A stretch of DNA of 64,000 nt from Candidatus Acidiferrales bacterium (GTDB lineage: Bacteria > Acidobacteriota > Terriglobia > Acidiferrales > UBA7541). Below are positions 27,957 to 38,953 of the stretch, in pieces. Both the position numbers and the translations under genes were made by a program. The notes beneath the pieces are model-generated. The model saw only the letters and a program-made list of their open reading frames with translations. It made no database searches and had not been told where the DNA came from. Each line of letters opens with the position of its first letter. The stretch's first letter is position 1. The stretch spans positions 1-64,000 of the forward strand of contig JASHPG010000100.1 of NCBI GenBank assembly GCA_030038275.1, read 5' to 3'.

Positions 27957-28199
27957 TCGGTTTTTCCACGGTGACTTACTTCAATCGCTCGCGGAGATTG
28001 ATAATATCCAGGTTAAGCGATTCGACATCTCCAATTCGCTGCATCGCAGGCTTTTCCCCCAAGATTTCTCGTCGGGTGAACTACCCCGCGGCTGAATTTT
28101 CAGCAACACATGCATGCACGCGGGCATCTTTCTTTATGAGGGCCCCGCCCACTCCAATCACGCACTTTCACGCCAACCACAATCGCAAGGAGAAACGGA

Positions 28200-28784
28200 A
28201 TGAAGCGCTTCCTGCTCATAATTGCTGCACTGCTCGCAACCGTCTGGGCGGCGCCAGTCGCTTTGGCCCAGCACGTGGAGATCGGAGTTTACGGAGACTA
28301 CGTGCACCTTGGATCCATCGACACGAACATGGCCGGTGTCGGCGGTCGCATTGGATTCAACGTCATTCATTCGGTGATGTTCGAAGCACAAATGAGCTAC
28401 GACTTCGATCAGACGTTCCGCGAAGGATTCACTTCCACCGGCAGCGGCGGTTCCCTCAACTTCACCAACTCAGGCCTGAAGGTCCTCACAGGTTTGTTTG
28501 GGCCGAAAATTCAGACGCCGGGCCCCGTAAAATTCTTCGTTACTGTGAAGGGTGGGTTTATTCACTTTGCGCTTTCGCCCGCGCCTGGATCGCCCGGGCA
28601 GTTCACGAGCGCTTTTGAAAATCTCCGCGCCAACAATGTTGACGGTATGCTTTACCCCGGCGCTGGGCTTGAAGCCAGCATTGGGCCCGTTGGGCTTCGA
28701 CTCGATGTCGGCGACGACATCTATTTCACCAATCGCGCCTACCACAACCTCGCCATCCAGTTCGGTCCGGTGATTCACTTCTAG
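28200..28784 (+). CDS. Outer-membrane beta-barrel protein with signal peptide
   Basis: Signal peptide MKRFLLIIAALLATVWAAPVALAQ; alternating beta pattern; ends VGDDIYFTNRAYHNLAIQFGPVIHF. Confidence 0.75.
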   Translation: MKRFLLIIAALLATVWAAPVALAQHVEIGVYGDYVHLGSIDTNMAGVGGRIGFNVIHSVMFEAQMSYDFDQTFREGFTSTGSGGSLNFTNSGLKVLTGLFGPKIQTPGPVKFFVTVKGGFIHFALSPAPGSPGQFTSAFENLRANNVDGMLYPGAGLEASIGPVGLRLDVGDDIYFTNRAYHNLAIQFGPVIHF

Positions 28785-28800
28785 GTTGGCCCCTATGGGT

Positions 28801-29421
28801 CTATGAACTTCGCGAGCTTCGCTTCTCCATCGCGGCGTGGCGGCCGGCGAAATCCACCACCTGCTGGCCTACCGTGTTGAGCGCGTTCGCCGCCTTGACA
28901 TCGGTGCAGTTTCCGTGCGCGTCGAAGATTGGCTCTACGGTATTCAACGCCGCGCCCAACGGCGTCGGCCATCCCCGCAGCGCATGGACGATTGCCCGCA
29001 ACGCGTGCAACGTTGTCACCGCTGCTTGCCAGCCCGCCGCCGTGACCACGATGCCCACGGCCCGCCCATCCAGATAACTTTGCTCGTCGCCTCTGAGGTC
29101 TTCCAGTAGATCGAGCGCGTTCTTCACCAGGCCCGAAACGCCGCCATGATATCCCGGACTTGCGACGATCAACCCATCCGCCCGCCGCACCATTTGCACC
29201 AACTCCTGCTGTTCCTCACTGCGCGTTTGGTGTTCCGGCGCGAAATGCGGCAGGCGCACCAGAAACGGTCCGCTGAAGCAATGGACGGCCGCACCCGCAT
29301 CTTCCGCGGCGCGCAGAGCCAATCGCAGAGCGCGGTCCGTTGACGACGGCGTGCGCGTCGTGCCGCCGATCCCCACTATCAGCGGCTTATCCGATTTCTC
29401 GTTGCGAAAGTCGCTTGTCAT
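28801..29421 (-). CDS. NADPH-dependent FMN reductase
   Basis: LIVGIGGTTRTPSSTDRALRLAL...GLIVASPGYHGGVSGLVKNALDLLEDL. Confidence 0.9.
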   Translation of the reverse strand: MTSDFRNEKSDKPLIVGIGGTTRTPSSTDRALRLALRAAEDAGAAVHCFSGPFLVRLPHFAPEHQTRSEEQQELVQMVRRADGLIVASPGYHGGVSGLVKNALDLLEDLRGDEQSYLDGRAVGIVVTAAGWQAAVTTLHALRAIVHALRGWPTPLGAALNTVEPIFDAHGNCTDVKAANALNTVGQQVVDFAGRHAAMEKRSSRSS

Positions 29422-29447
29422 TGAACCTTCTCGCGTCCGCTGGCCGG

Positions 29448-30788
29448 TCAGCTTCCGCCTGGCGCTATCGTCGATCCGGCGCAGAAATCCAGAGCTTCAG
29501 CAATGCGGTCGTGAATGAAATTCAGCTCGGCAGAGGTAATCACATAAGGCGGCAAAATGTAAATCACATTTCCGAGCGGCCGCAGCAGCACGCCGCGGTC
29601 GATAAAGAAGTTGTACAGCTTCGGTCGCAGCTTGGAAAAATAGCCGGGGTCTTCCGCTTTCAGCTCGATAGCGGCCACCGTTCCGATCGAACGCACGTCG
29701 CCCACCGCCGGATGCTCGCGGACGGCCGCCAATCGCTCGCGGTGAATTTCGGCAATCGAAGCGATCCGCTCGAAAGCCGGCTCGCTTTTGAAAATCTTCA
29801 AACTCGCAACCGCCGCCGCGGCCGCGATCGGATTCCCTGTGTAGGAATGCCCGTGATAGAACGTGCGCGACGATTCCTCGCCCTGAAACGCCGCATGAAT
29901 CTCGTCCGTGCAAACGGTCGCGGCCATCGGCAGCACGCCGCCCGTCAGCCCCTTGGATATGCACATCAAGTCGGGAACCACGCCCGCAATTTCACCCGCA
30001 AACATGCGCCCGCATCGACCGAACCCCGTCAGCACTTCATCATCGATCAGCAGGACGCCAAAATCCGTGCACATCTGCCGCACGCGCTGCAAAAATTCCA
30101 CCGGATGGACGATCATTCCGCCTGCGCCTTGCAGCAGCGGCTCGACAATCACAGCCGCAATTTCGTTGTGTTTTTCTTCGAGCAAGCGCCGCAGCTTCTC
30201 GGTGCAATCGACGTGGCACGTTGCGCGCACTTTTCCTACCGGGCAGCGATAGCAGTACGCCGAATACACTCGATGTATGGGAAACAGCAGGCTCGTGAAC
30301 GACTCCGTAAATCCCGAATCGTCGCCCACGGACATCGCGCCCACCGTGTCGCCGTGATACGCGTGCTCCAGCGCGACGATCCCTGCCTTTTCCGGCCTGC
30401 CGGTGTTCTTCCAATATTGCACGGCTATCTTCAGCGCCACTTCCACCGCCGTCGAGCCGTCGTCCGAGAAAAAAATATGCTTGAGTTCCGGCGGAAGCAC
30501 TGTTCGCAAACGCGTCGCGAGCTCTTCCACAGTGTCGTTCGTGAATCCCGCCAGCAGCACATGGTCGATTCGGGCCGCCTGTTCCGCAATCGCTGCCACG
30601 ATTGCCGGATGCCCGTGCCCGTGCAAATTCACCCACCAGGATGAAATCCCGTCGATGATTCGCCGCCCGTCCTCCGTGTGGAGATACACTCCTTCGGCCC
30701 TCTTCACGTGAATCGGCAGCGGATCGGCCGCGGGCGTGAACGGATGCCAAATCTGCAGCTTCGATTTCATCGCTGGGCCTGAACTCAC
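29448..30788 (-). CDS. bioA: Adenosylmethionine-8-amino-7-oxononanoate aminotransferase
   Basis: WHPFTPAADPLPIHVKRAEGVYL...LEHAYHGDTVGAMSVGDDSGF...LLIDDEVLTGFGRCGRMFA. Confidence 0.95.
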   Translation of the reverse strand: MSSGPAMKSKLQIWHPFTPAADPLPIHVKRAEGVYLHTEDGRRIIDGISSWWVNLHGHGHPAIVAAIAEQAARIDHVLLAGFTNDTVEELATRLRTVLPPELKHIFFSDDGSTAVEVALKIAVQYWKNTGRPEKAGIVALEHAYHGDTVGAMSVGDDSGFTESFTSLLFPIHRVYSAYCYRCPVGKVRATCHVDCTEKLRRLLEEKHNEIAAVIVEPLLQGAGGMIVHPVEFLQRVRQMCTDFGVLLIDDEVLTGFGRCGRMFAGEIAGVVPDLMCISKGLTGGVLPMAATVCTDEIHAAFQGEESSRTFYHGHSYTGNPIAAAAAVASLKIFKSEPAFERIASIAEIHRERLAAVREHPAVGDVRSIGTVAAIELKAEDPGYFSKLRPKLYNFFIDRGVLLRPLGNVIYILPPYVITSAELNFIHDRIAEALDFCAGSTIAPGGS

Positions 30789-31420
30789 GATTCAAAAGCC
30801 TTTCGGTCGAAGTGCTTCCTATACGCGCACAGCAGCATGCGCCGGTCGATCTTCTTCAGGAACGGCAGCCATCCAATCACGCCGATGTCTCCATAATGTT
30901 CGATTGCTTTGCGGTTCTCCAAGTTTGGCTTGCCCACCAAAATCACGCCTCGGATTTCCAACCGCGCCGCGCGTAAAGCCGCAAGCGACAGCAGCGTGTG
31001 ATTGATTGTCCCAAGCGACGTCCGCGAAACCAGCAGTACCGGAAAACCCAAATGCCGCATCAAGTCGGTCATCAATTGCGTACGATTGATGGGCACCAAC
31101 GCGCCGCCGGCGCCCTCCGCAATCAACGCCTCCTTTGCGGGAATTTCAGGCGCCTTGATTTTGCGTAATTCGATTCGCGCGCCGGCCAACCGCGCCGCCA
31201 AATGAGGCGAAACCGGCGGCGAAAAAATGTAGGTCTCGCGCACCGTCCGGCTGCGCGGCATTTCCGCCAGCTGCATCACGGTGTTTCGATCCGTCCCGTC
31301 GCGCGACCCCGTCTGGATCGGCTTCCAGTAAATCGCGTCAAGCGCCGTGCAGAGTAGCGCCGACACCGCGGTTTTTCCTACGCCGGTGTCCGTTCCGGTG
31401 ACGAAAAACCGCTCAGCCAT
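30785..31420 (-). CDS. bioD: Dethiobiotin synthase
   Basis: [23 protein letters not shown]...EGAGGALVPINR. Confidence 0.95.
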   Translation of the reverse strand: MAERFFVTGTDTGVGKTAVSALLCTALDAIYWKPIQTGSRDGTDRNTVMQLAEMPRSRTVRETYIFSPPVSPHLAARLAGARIELRKIKAPEIPAKEALIAEGAGGALVPINRTQLMTDLMRHLGFPVLLVSRTSLGTINHTLLSLAALRAARLEIRGVILVGKPNLENRKAIEHYGDIGVIGWLPFLKKIDRRMLLCAYRKHFDRKAFES

Positions 31421-32615
31421 TTGCCGCGCCGGCGCTGCGGATCTGCGCCGCGGATGCGCACGCCGCGCACAGCACGTCCGCCAGCCACCCGATCTGCTCG
31501 GTCGTGATGCTGCTTGTCAGCGAGATGCGAATCCGCGCCGTTCCGGCTGGCACCGTGGGCGGACGAATCGCCTTCGCCGCGAATCCGGCGCGTTGCAATT
31601 CGCTCGCGGCGTGCAGTGCCGCCTCGTTGGTTCCCAAAATCACCGGGATGATGTGAGTCGAGCTCTCGTCGCAGTTGATCCCCTCGTCTGTCAAACGAGT
31701 GCGCAACTCCTTTGCGATCTCGCGCAAGTGAACTCGCTCTCGATCCGCCGCGCGCGCCAAAGCCACCGCCGCGCGAATCTGCCCCGCGAAATATGGAGGC
31801 ATCGCCGTGCTGAAAATAAACGTCCGCGCGCGATTGATCAGAAAATCCTTCAGCGCGCGGCTTCCGCAAACGAACGCCCCAGCGCTTGCTAGCGCCTTCC
31901 CGCACGTGTGGACGATCGCCAGCGCCTCGCGCTCGATTCCCAGTTCCGCGGCCACGCCGCGCCCCTGCGGTCCGCGCACGCCGGTCGCGTGAGCCTCGTC
32001 AATCGCCAGCGCTGCTCCGTATTTTTCGCTGAGCCGCAGCATTTCCGCGAGCGGAGCCACGTCGCCTTCCATGCTGAACACGCTTTCCGTCACGATCACC
32101 GGCGCTCCCGCGCTTGTCGCGTGCTCGCGCAACGCTGCTTCCAAAAACGCGAGATCGCGGTGAGGAAAGACAACTTTGCTCGCGCTTGAAAGCCGCATGC
32201 CATCGATCAAGCTAGCGTGGTTGCGCGCGTCGGAAAACACCACGTCGCCTGGCCGCGGCAGGGAACTGAGCAGCCCAATATTTGCCGCGTAACCGGAGCC
32301 GAAGTAGAGCGCCGCTTCGGTTCCCGCGAACTCGGCGAACTCCGCCTCCAACTCCTCGAATTCGCGCGCGTTCCCGGATAGCAGCCGAGATCCCGTCCCG
32401 CCTACACGTTCCGCGCGCGCAACCGATTCCGCCACCGCCGCTTTGAGTCGTGGATCGCGTGCCAGCCCAAGATAATCGTTTGACGAAAGGTCGATGCCTA
32501 GTGGAATATCGAGCGTGCGAAACTGCGAAATTTCCGTTAGCGAATCCAGATCGCGTGCGATTCGCTGCTGCATTGCCCCGCCGCGATTCGCGCCGTCGCC
32601 GCGCATTTCAGGCAC
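31413..32615 (-). CDS. bioF: 8-amino-7-oxononanoate synthase
   Basis: [13 protein letters not shown]...[11 protein letters not shown]...[17 protein letters not shown]. Confidence 0.95.
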   Translation of the reverse strand: MPEMRGDGANRGGAMQQRIARDLDSLTEISQFRTLDIPLGIDLSSNDYLGLARDPRLKAAVAESVARAERVGGTGSRLLSGNAREFEELEAEFAEFAGTEAALYFGSGYAANIGLLSSLPRPGDVVFSDARNHASLIDGMRLSSASKVVFPHRDLAFLEAALREHATSAGAPVIVTESVFSMEGDVAPLAEMLRLSEKYGAALAIDEAHATGVRGPQGRGVAAELGIEREALAIVHTCGKALASAGAFVCGSRALKDFLINRARTFIFSTAMPPYFAGQIRAAVALARAADRERVHLREIAKELRTRLTDEGINCDESSTHIIPVILGTNEAALHAASELQRAGFAAKAIRPPTVPAGTARIRISLTSSITTEQIGWLADVLCAACASAAQIRSAGAANG

Positions 32616-33564
32616 GCTGTAGAGCCCTCATGCCCAGCGTTTCGAATAGCCGCGCGTCATCGTCCTTGTCCGGGTTGGGAGTGGTCAGCAACTTTTCTCC
32701 GGTGAATATCGAATTTGCTCCGGCAAGAAAACACAGCGCCACCGCCTCCGCCGACATCTGCCTTCGCCCCGCCGCCAACCGCACCATCGACGCAGGCATC
32801 AGGACTCGCGCTGTCGCGATCGTCCGCACCATGATTAGCGGATCGAGTTCCTCGGCGTTCGCGAGCGGCGTGCCTTCGCTGCGCACCAGCATGTTGATCG
32901 GAACGCTTTCCGGGTGCGGATCGAGCCGCGCGAGTTGTTCGAGCAGTCCGGCGCGATCTTCGTCGCTCTCCCCCATTCCCAGAATTCCGCCGCTGCAAAC
33001 CGTGATTCCTGCCTTGCGCACGTACCCGATCGTCCGCAGCCGGTCCTCATAGACGCGCGTCGTGACGATCTCGCCGTAAAATTCCGGCGACGTATCCAAA
33101 TTGTGGTTGTACGCCGTCAGCCCCGCGTCTTTCAGCCGCTGCGCCTGCGTTTCCGTCAGCATTCCCAGCGTGCAGCAAACTTCCATGTCGAGCGCCGCCA
33201 CGCCGCGCACCATTTCCAGCACGCTGTCGAATTCTTTTCCGTCGTTCACCTGCCGCCACGCCGCGCCCATGCAGAATCGCGTCGCTCCTTCGGATTTCGC
33301 CTGCCGCGCCGCCGCCAGCACCTCGCTTGGATTCATCAGCGGCTCGCGTTCCACATGCGTCTTATAGTGCGCGCTCTGCGAACAATAGGCGCAATCCTCC
33401 GGGCATCCGCCCGTTTTGATCGAAAGCAGCCGGCACATCTGCACTTCATCCGCGCGATGAAATTCGCGGTGAGCCAGTTGCGCGCGAAAGATCAGCTCCG
33501 GCAGCGGCAGCCGGTAAATCGCGCGAATCTCCTCGCGCGTCCAATCGTGGCGTGGATTCATCAA
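32608..33564 (-). CDS. bioB: Biotin synthase
   Basis: Radical-SAM motif [40 protein letters not shown]. Confidence 0.98.
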   Translation of the reverse strand: MMNPRHDWTREEIRAIYRLPLPELIFRAQLAHREFHRADEVQMCRLLSIKTGGCPEDCAYCSQSAHYKTHVEREPLMNPSEVLAAARQAKSEGATRFCMGAAWRQVNDGKEFDSVLEMVRGVAALDMEVCCTLGMLTETQAQRLKDAGLTAYNHNLDTSPEFYGEIVTTRVYEDRLRTIGYVRKAGITVCSGGILGMGESDEDRAGLLEQLARLDPHPESVPINMLVRSEGTPLANAEELDPLIMVRTIATARVLMPASMVRLAAGRRQMSAEAVALCFLAGANSIFTGEKLLTTPNPDKDDDARLFETLGMRALQRA

Positions 33565-33799
33565 TAGCGTCCCTCTTTGGCAGCCTCAAAGATATCAAAA
33601 TCCGAATCGATCCACGCGCAAATCTGGTGCTCGGTGCCGCACGCTTCAGAGCTGCGCGCGATGGGTCACTTTGGATTTTGATCGTGGCACAGGCAGTCGA
33701 AATTCAAGCCGACCCACAATCGTTTTTTGCGCAATCGCTCCTGCTTTGGTCTAGCATGTCCGCCGGGCCCACGAATATCAGCCTTTCGGAAGGTAAAAA

Positions 33800-34834
33800 A
33801 TGGACGATCTCACTCGCTTGCCCGCCACCGATCCAACCGATCTCTTTCGCGTCCGCGACGCCCTCTACGGTCCGGAACTGGTTGGCGCCGCCGTGATCGG
33901 CCTCGATTTCTTCACTCACGTGGCTCGTTCTCCGGCGGGCGCACAAACGATCTGCCGGGAGCTTGGCATCGCCGATCGTCCCACCGACGTTATGCTCACC
34001 TATTTCTCGGCTCTCGGCCTGCTCGAAAATCGCGGCGGGGTTTTCCACGTCACTGAAAAGTCGCGCGAGTTCCTCGTTCGCGGCTCGCCTTGGTTTCTCG
34101 GCCCGTTTTACGCGTCGTTCGCTGAACGCCCCGTCGCTCGCAGCCTCCTCGAGGTCTTGCGCACCGGCAAGCCATCCGTCTGGGCCAGCAACAAAGCGCG
34201 CAAGCCCTGGGCTGAGGCTATGCAAGACGATGCCTTCGCCCAGGAATTTACCGCCATTATGGACGCGCGCGGCCTCTATCTCGGTCCTGCCATGGCCCGC
34301 CAACTAGACCTAACCTCCCATCATCGTGTCCTCGATATCGGCGGCGGCTCGGGCATTTACGCCTGTTGCCTAGTGGCCGCGCATCCGCGCTTGCGCGCCT
34401 CGGTGCTCGAAAAAACGCCCGTTGATCGCGTTGTTCGCCAATGCATCGCCCGCCGCGGCTATTCGGATCGCGTGGATGTCATCGTCGGAGACATGTTCGT
34501 GGCGCCGCTCCCCGTCGGTTACGACGCGCACCTGTGGTCCAACGCCCTCCACGACTGGGACGCGCCAACCGTGAAATCGCTGCTTGCCAAATCGTTCGCG
34601 GCATTGCCGCCCGGCGGCATGGTCGTAATCCACGACGCGCACGTCAACGGCGAGAAAAGTGGTCCGCTGGCCGTAGCTACTTATTCTGTTTTCCTGATGG
34701 CTTCCACGGAAGGGAAGTGCTACTCAATCGGCGAAATGGATTCGATGCTCGGCGAGATCGGCTTCGAGGATTTTCAATATCGCGCCACAGCCGTCGATCA
34801 CAGCGTCATCACCGCCCGCAAACCACACGCGTAA
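33800..34834 (+). CDS. SAM-dependent O-methyltransferase (family 2-like)
   Basis: VLDIGGGSGIYACCLVAAHPRLRASVLE, NALHDWDAPTVKSLLAKSFAALPPGGMVVIHD. Confidence 0.9.
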   Translation: MDDLTRLPATDPTDLFRVRDALYGPELVGAAVIGLDFFTHVARSPAGAQTICRELGIADRPTDVMLTYFSALGLLENRGGVFHVTEKSREFLVRGSPWFLGPFYASFAERPVARSLLEVLRTGKPSVWASNKARKPWAEAMQDDAFAQEFTAIMDARGLYLGPAMARQLDLTSHHRVLDIGGGSGIYACCLVAAHPRLRASVLEKTPVDRVVRQCIARRGYSDRVDVIVGDMFVAPLPVGYDAHLWSNALHDWDAPTVKSLLAKSFAALPPGGMVVIHDAHVNGEKSGPLAVATYSVFLMASTEGKCYSIGEMDSMLGEIGFEDFQYRATAVDHSVITARKPHA

Positions 34835-34849
34835 CTCGCTCGTATGACG

Positions 34850-35290
34850 CTAGTGGGCCGCCCGTGCGCCCCTGCGGTAGTAATGCGTCCGCCAGCAGCG
34901 TAGGGGCACAGCATGCTGTGCCCGCAGTCGCGGACGAAGCCCGCCTGCTGCTGGCAGGCCAGTCTGCCGCAGGCACATCTCTCTTGTGGCTGTTGCTCAC
35001 CTTCTTAATTTGGTGTCGCGAAGCGCAGCTTCAGCCGTTCCGTCACAACGCGCGTCTCCATGTAGCGCCGCGCTTCAGCGCGGCAACCGCGCACGCCGCA
35101 GTTACTGTCGTTTCGTTCATCGCCATTGATATTTGCCCCGAGGCGGTTGCACCGCCAAATCAGAGCAGGGCGGCTTTGCCTTGGCCGGAGCGTTGTCATC
35201 CCGAATCCAGTCCCGACGCATTCTGCCGGGAATGGAGGTGAGGGATCTGCTTTTCCCCGCGTTAGCGCGGTGCAAATGCTTACGCGCCTG
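34850..35290. repeat. Non-coding region rich in short imperfect palindromes
   Basis: GGGGCACAGCATGCTGTGCCC; CGCCGCGCTTCAGCGCGGC; GGCGGTTGCACCGCC; GTCATCCCGAATCC...GGAGGTGAGGGATCTGC. Confidence 0.45.
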
Positions 35291-35318
35291 TGCTCGCTGT
35301 GGATGATCGCCTCTGCTT

Positions 35319-36506
35319 TTACCGCAACGCCGCCACCTTTTTTTTCGCCGTTCGCCCGCGCTCAACTTCCGCCAATCCTTCCAGCAAATCCTCGACGAGA
35401 TCCTCGTGGTTTTCGCATCCCGGCGAAAGCCGCAGCAGCATGTCCGAAAGCCCCAGTTCCGCGCGTGTCTCCGCCGGAATGGACGCATGCGTCATGCTCG
35501 CCGGGTGGCAGATCAGCGACTTCACTCCGCCCAGGCTTTCCGCCAGCGCGAAATAGCGCCTCGACGACGCGAACGCCACCACCTCTTCCTGCGTTCCTTC
35601 CAGTTCGAACGACACCATGCCGCCAAACCCGCTCATCTGTTTCCGCGCGATGTCGTGCCCGGGATGCGTCGCAAGGCCCGGGTAATACACGCGCCGCACC
35701 AGCGGATGCCCGTTCAGCGCGTTCGCGATTGCCTCGGCGTTTTCCTCGTGCCGCTGCATTCTCAGTTCCAGCGTTTTCATCCCGCGCAGCGTCAGCCAAC
35801 AATCAAACGGCGAAGGAATTGCCCCCGTCGCATTCTGCAGATATTTTACCGGCTCGAAGATGTTCTGGTCGTTCGCCAGCACCGCGCCTTGCACCACGTC
35901 CGAGTGCCCCGCCAGGTATTTCGTCACGCTGTGGACGATCAAATCCGCGCCCAGCTCGAACGGCCGCTGAAACACCGGTGTCGCAAACGTGTTATCGACC
36001 ACCATCAGCGCTCCACGCGCATGAGCGATTTTCCCGACCGCCTCGATATCCGTAATCAGCAGCCGCGGGTTCGTTGGCGATTCGATCCACACGATGCGCG
36101 TCTTCGAATTCGTCGCTGCTTCTACGCCCTCCAGGTCGCTTGTGTCGATTTGCCGAATCACCACGCCGATCGGCTGAAACACGCGGTTCAGAATGCGGTA
36201 CGTTCCGCCATAGACGTCCAGTGGAATGATGATTTCATCGCCCGGCCGCAAATACGCCTGCAAAATTGCGTTTTCCGCCGCCAGTCCTGAAGAGTATGTC
36301 GCGGCATACTTCGCGCTCTCCAGTTCCGCCAACACCGTCTCCAGCCGCTCGCGCGTCGGATTATTCGTCCGAGAGTACGAATATCCTTTATCCTGTCCCG
36401 GCGCATCCTGCTCGTATGTGGACGTTTGAAAGATCGGCGCGATCAGCGCGCCGGTTTCCGGCTCTGATGGCTGCCCTGCATGAATAGTCTTCGTAGCGAG
36501 TTTCAT
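35319..36506 (-). CDS. Cystathionine gamma-synthase/lyase-family PLP enzyme
   Basis: MKLATKTIHAGQPSEPETGALIAPIFQTSTYEQDAPG...YSYSRTNNPTRERLE...HSVTKYLAGHSDVVQGAV. Confidence 0.95.
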   Translation of the reverse strand: MKLATKTIHAGQPSEPETGALIAPIFQTSTYEQDAPGQDKGYSYSRTNNPTRERLETVLAELESAKYAATYSSGLAAENAILQAYLRPGDEIIIPLDVYGGTYRILNRVFQPIGVVIRQIDTSDLEGVEAATNSKTRIVWIESPTNPRLLITDIEAVGKIAHARGALMVVDNTFATPVFQRPFELGADLIVHSVTKYLAGHSDVVQGAVLANDQNIFEPVKYLQNATGAIPSPFDCWLTLRGMKTLELRMQRHEENAEAIANALNGHPLVRRVYYPGLATHPGHDIARKQMSGFGGMVSFELEGTQEEVVAFASSRRYFALAESLGGVKSLICHPASMTHASIPAETRAELGLSDMLLRLSPGCENHEDLVEDLLEGLAEVERGRTAKKKVAALR

Positions 36507-36692
36507 CTTCGTGCTCCCTAGTGTGCGATCTGAGCTTCTGCGTCTGCGCCAAAGCGAGCCGCCCGCGCGGCGTTATTCCGCCGTCGTGAATGAAAAATCC
36601 TTCCGGGCTTCCGCCCGGCACCTGCACTTACGCCCCGCATCGGCTACATTTGGGAGTGGAATCGTCAAGCGGCCGGGACGCGGCCAGTTGAG

Positions 36693-36836
36693 GATCTTAT
36701 CTCTCCCCCTGATCTCCCGGGTCGGCCTCTTCGGCGATCCGGGAGCCCTGTTACGGGCAGGAGTTAGCACCTTGGCGATTGCACCAGGTTGCTGTGGCTT
36801 CTTCGGGCCTGTACCCTCAGCCACTCTGGATAAGCG
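36693..36836 (-). promoter_or_regulatory. SAM-I (S-box) riboswitch
   Basis: Reverse complement: CTTATCCAGAGTGGCTGAGGGTACAGGCCCGAAGAAGCCACAGCAACCTGGTGCAATCGCCAAGGTGCTAACTCCTGCCC...GGGGGAGATAAG, canonical S-box. Confidence 0.95.
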
Positions 36837-37393
36837 CTGCTGTTTCAGCAGCACCAAAATGCTAGCAAACACGCCGATTCGGGTCAATAAACATCCATTC
36901 GGGATGCGTTTTCGGTCGCCGTACTGCCGCTTTTCCCGCTTGAGCGGTGCAATTCAAGGGCGGAACTGAAAAAGGCAAAGTAAAGATCGCGAGCCGTATG
37001 TCTAAGTACTGGTTCTTGACGAATCAGATAATCCGATGTAGCGTTAGTTGGGCGGTTTTTGTTGGTCCATGGGGGAAGAGATATGCGACCTGCACCTCCG
37101 GTCAATCTGGACCGGAAGCCCCGTCGTGCTGGTTCGGTGCGGCGTGCCGCATGAGAACTGCGCAGCATCTCCCCGCCGCGACGACTCCTAGTAGTGAGCT
37201 TTCACCCCTCCTCAAACCGAATTTCTACCCGAGACACGTGACGAGTAGAATCGCCTGTAAGTTGCTGAAAACAAACGACGGCATGCACCTCTACCCGAGA
37301 CACTTCTCGTCACCGATTCACGTCACTTTTTATTCGCCGTCGATTCTCCTATCCTCGCTTCTTTCGCGCGCAGAGGAGGATCGGACCTGACCC

Positions 37394-37798
37394 ATGACGT
37401 CCGCAATAACTCACGAGCTCGGCGGCATTCGCATCCTCTTGTTGGCTGCCGAAGGCCCCAAACTCCGCACCGTCCGCGATGCCACCGACGTCATGGCCGA
37501 AGCCTTCGCCCAGGAAGCTTCTTGTCTCGCGATTCCCATTTCGCGCCTCGACAACGACTTTTTCCGCTTGCGTACCGGCGTAGCGGGAGAAATCGTCCCG
37601 AAATTGTCCGGGTACGGAATGAAAGCCGCCTTCTTAGGCGATATCTCGCAACACGTGGCCAATAGCGACTCGTTCCGCGACTTCGTGCGCGAAGCCAATC
37701 GCGGGCGCGACTTTTGGTTCGTTGCCGATCTCGAAGAACTCGGCCAGCGCCTCGCGAAGGCGCAATCGCGCGCCGCTGCCCCGGAGGGCCAAAAGTGA
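37394..37798 (+). CDS. DUF4180 domain protein
   Basis: 134 aa ORF; GIRILLLAAEGPKLRTVRDATDVMAEAFAQEASCLAIPISRLDNDFFRLRTGVAGEIVPKLSGYGMKAAFLGD. Confidence 0.75.
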   Translation: MTSAITHELGGIRILLLAAEGPKLRTVRDATDVMAEAFAQEASCLAIPISRLDNDFFRLRTGVAGEIVPKLSGYGMKAAFLGDISQHVANSDSFRDFVREANRGRDFWFVADLEELGQRLAKAQSRAAAPEGQK

Positions 37799-37895
37799 CC
37801 CGCGCCCACTATTCCACAGAATCGCCGTCCGTAGGGGTCAAAACTACACACGAGCCACGCAAACTCGCTAGCGGCAAAATGTTCCTTCAGGTAAT

Positions 37896-38906
37896 ATGGA
37901 GTGGTTTGCGGAGAAAACCTTGACGCTCACGAACATACAGGAAACGAATAACGGCGCGAAAACGCTCGTCCGCGTCCGCCCGCGTGGCTTCTGTGCCGGG
38001 GTGGTGCGCGCTGTCGATATCGTCGAGCTTGCCCTGGAAACGTTTGGCCGTCCGGTGTACGTCCATCACGAAATCGTCCACAATCGCTACGTGGTCGATC
38101 AGCTCCGCCGCCGCGGTGCCATTTTCGTCGAAACCATCTCTGAGGTACCGGTGGGCGCAGTGCTCGTTTTCAGCGCCCACGGCGTTCCGCCCCGCGTTCG
38201 CGCCGAGGCCAAGGAACGCAACCTCAAAGTGATCGACGCCACCTGCCCGCTCGTCACCAAGGTTCACCTGGAGGCGCTCAAATTCGCGCGCGAAGGCCGC
38301 ACGCTGATTCTCATCGGCCATCGCGATCACCAGGAGATTGTCGGCACATCCGGTGAAGCGCCGGCGCAGACCGTCGTCGTGGGCAGCGTCGAGGAGGTTG
38401 ATCGGTTGCAAGTGCCCGATCCCAAGCGCCTCGCGTTCCTCACTCAAACCACTCTCTCTCTTTACGATACGCAGGAAATCGTCGCCCGTTTGCGCCAGCG
38501 TTTCCCGGAAATCATCGGCCCCGCTTCGGACGACATCTGTTACGCCACGCAAAATCGCCAGGAAGCCGTCGAAGCGCTCACGCGGGAAGTGGAATTGATT
38601 CTAGTCGTTGGCTCCGCGAATAGCTCCAATTCCAACCGCCTCGTCGAAGTCGCGCAGCGCGCGGGAGTGGCCGCGCGCCTTATCGAGGACGCGAACGATA
38701 TCGACGCGGCTCTGCTCGACAACGTAAAAACGCTCGGCCTAACCGCCGGCGCATCGGCGCCCGAAATTCTGGTCGAGCAGGTCAGCCAGCGTCTCTCGAA
38801 TTTTGGTTTCACCAATCATCGCGATCTCGACCTGATTCGCGAGGATGTGCGGTTCACCCTCCCGCCCGAGCTTGCCGCGGCGCGCCAGGGGAGGGCCGCA
38901 AATTGA
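37896..38906 (+). CDS. ispH: 4-hydroxy-3-methylbut-2-enyl diphosphate reductase
   Basis: RPRGFCAGVVRAVDIVELALE, VHHEIVHNRYVVDQL, FSAHGVPP, DATCPLVTKVH. Confidence 0.97.
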   Translation: MEWFAEKTLTLTNIQETNNGAKTLVRVRPRGFCAGVVRAVDIVELALETFGRPVYVHHEIVHNRYVVDQLRRRGAIFVETISEVPVGAVLVFSAHGVPPRVRAEAKERNLKVIDATCPLVTKVHLEALKFAREGRTLILIGHRDHQEIVGTSGEAPAQTVVVGSVEEVDRLQVPDPKRLAFLTQTTLSLYDTQEIVARLRQRFPEIIGPASDDICYATQNRQEAVEALTREVELILVVGSANSSNSNRLVEVAQRAGVAARLIEDANDIDAALLDNVKTLGLTAGASAPEILVEQVSQRLSNFGFTNHRDLDLIREDVRFTLPPELAAARQGRAAN

Positions 38907-38953
38907 CACGGCCGTGTTTCTCCGCAATTACGATGAACGACAGGAGCGTGTGA

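Noticed and set aside
37223-37310. Repeated CTACCCGAGACAC motif as a possible CRISPR or direct-repeat array
   Set aside because: Only two short copies, no regular spacing, no cas genes in the window
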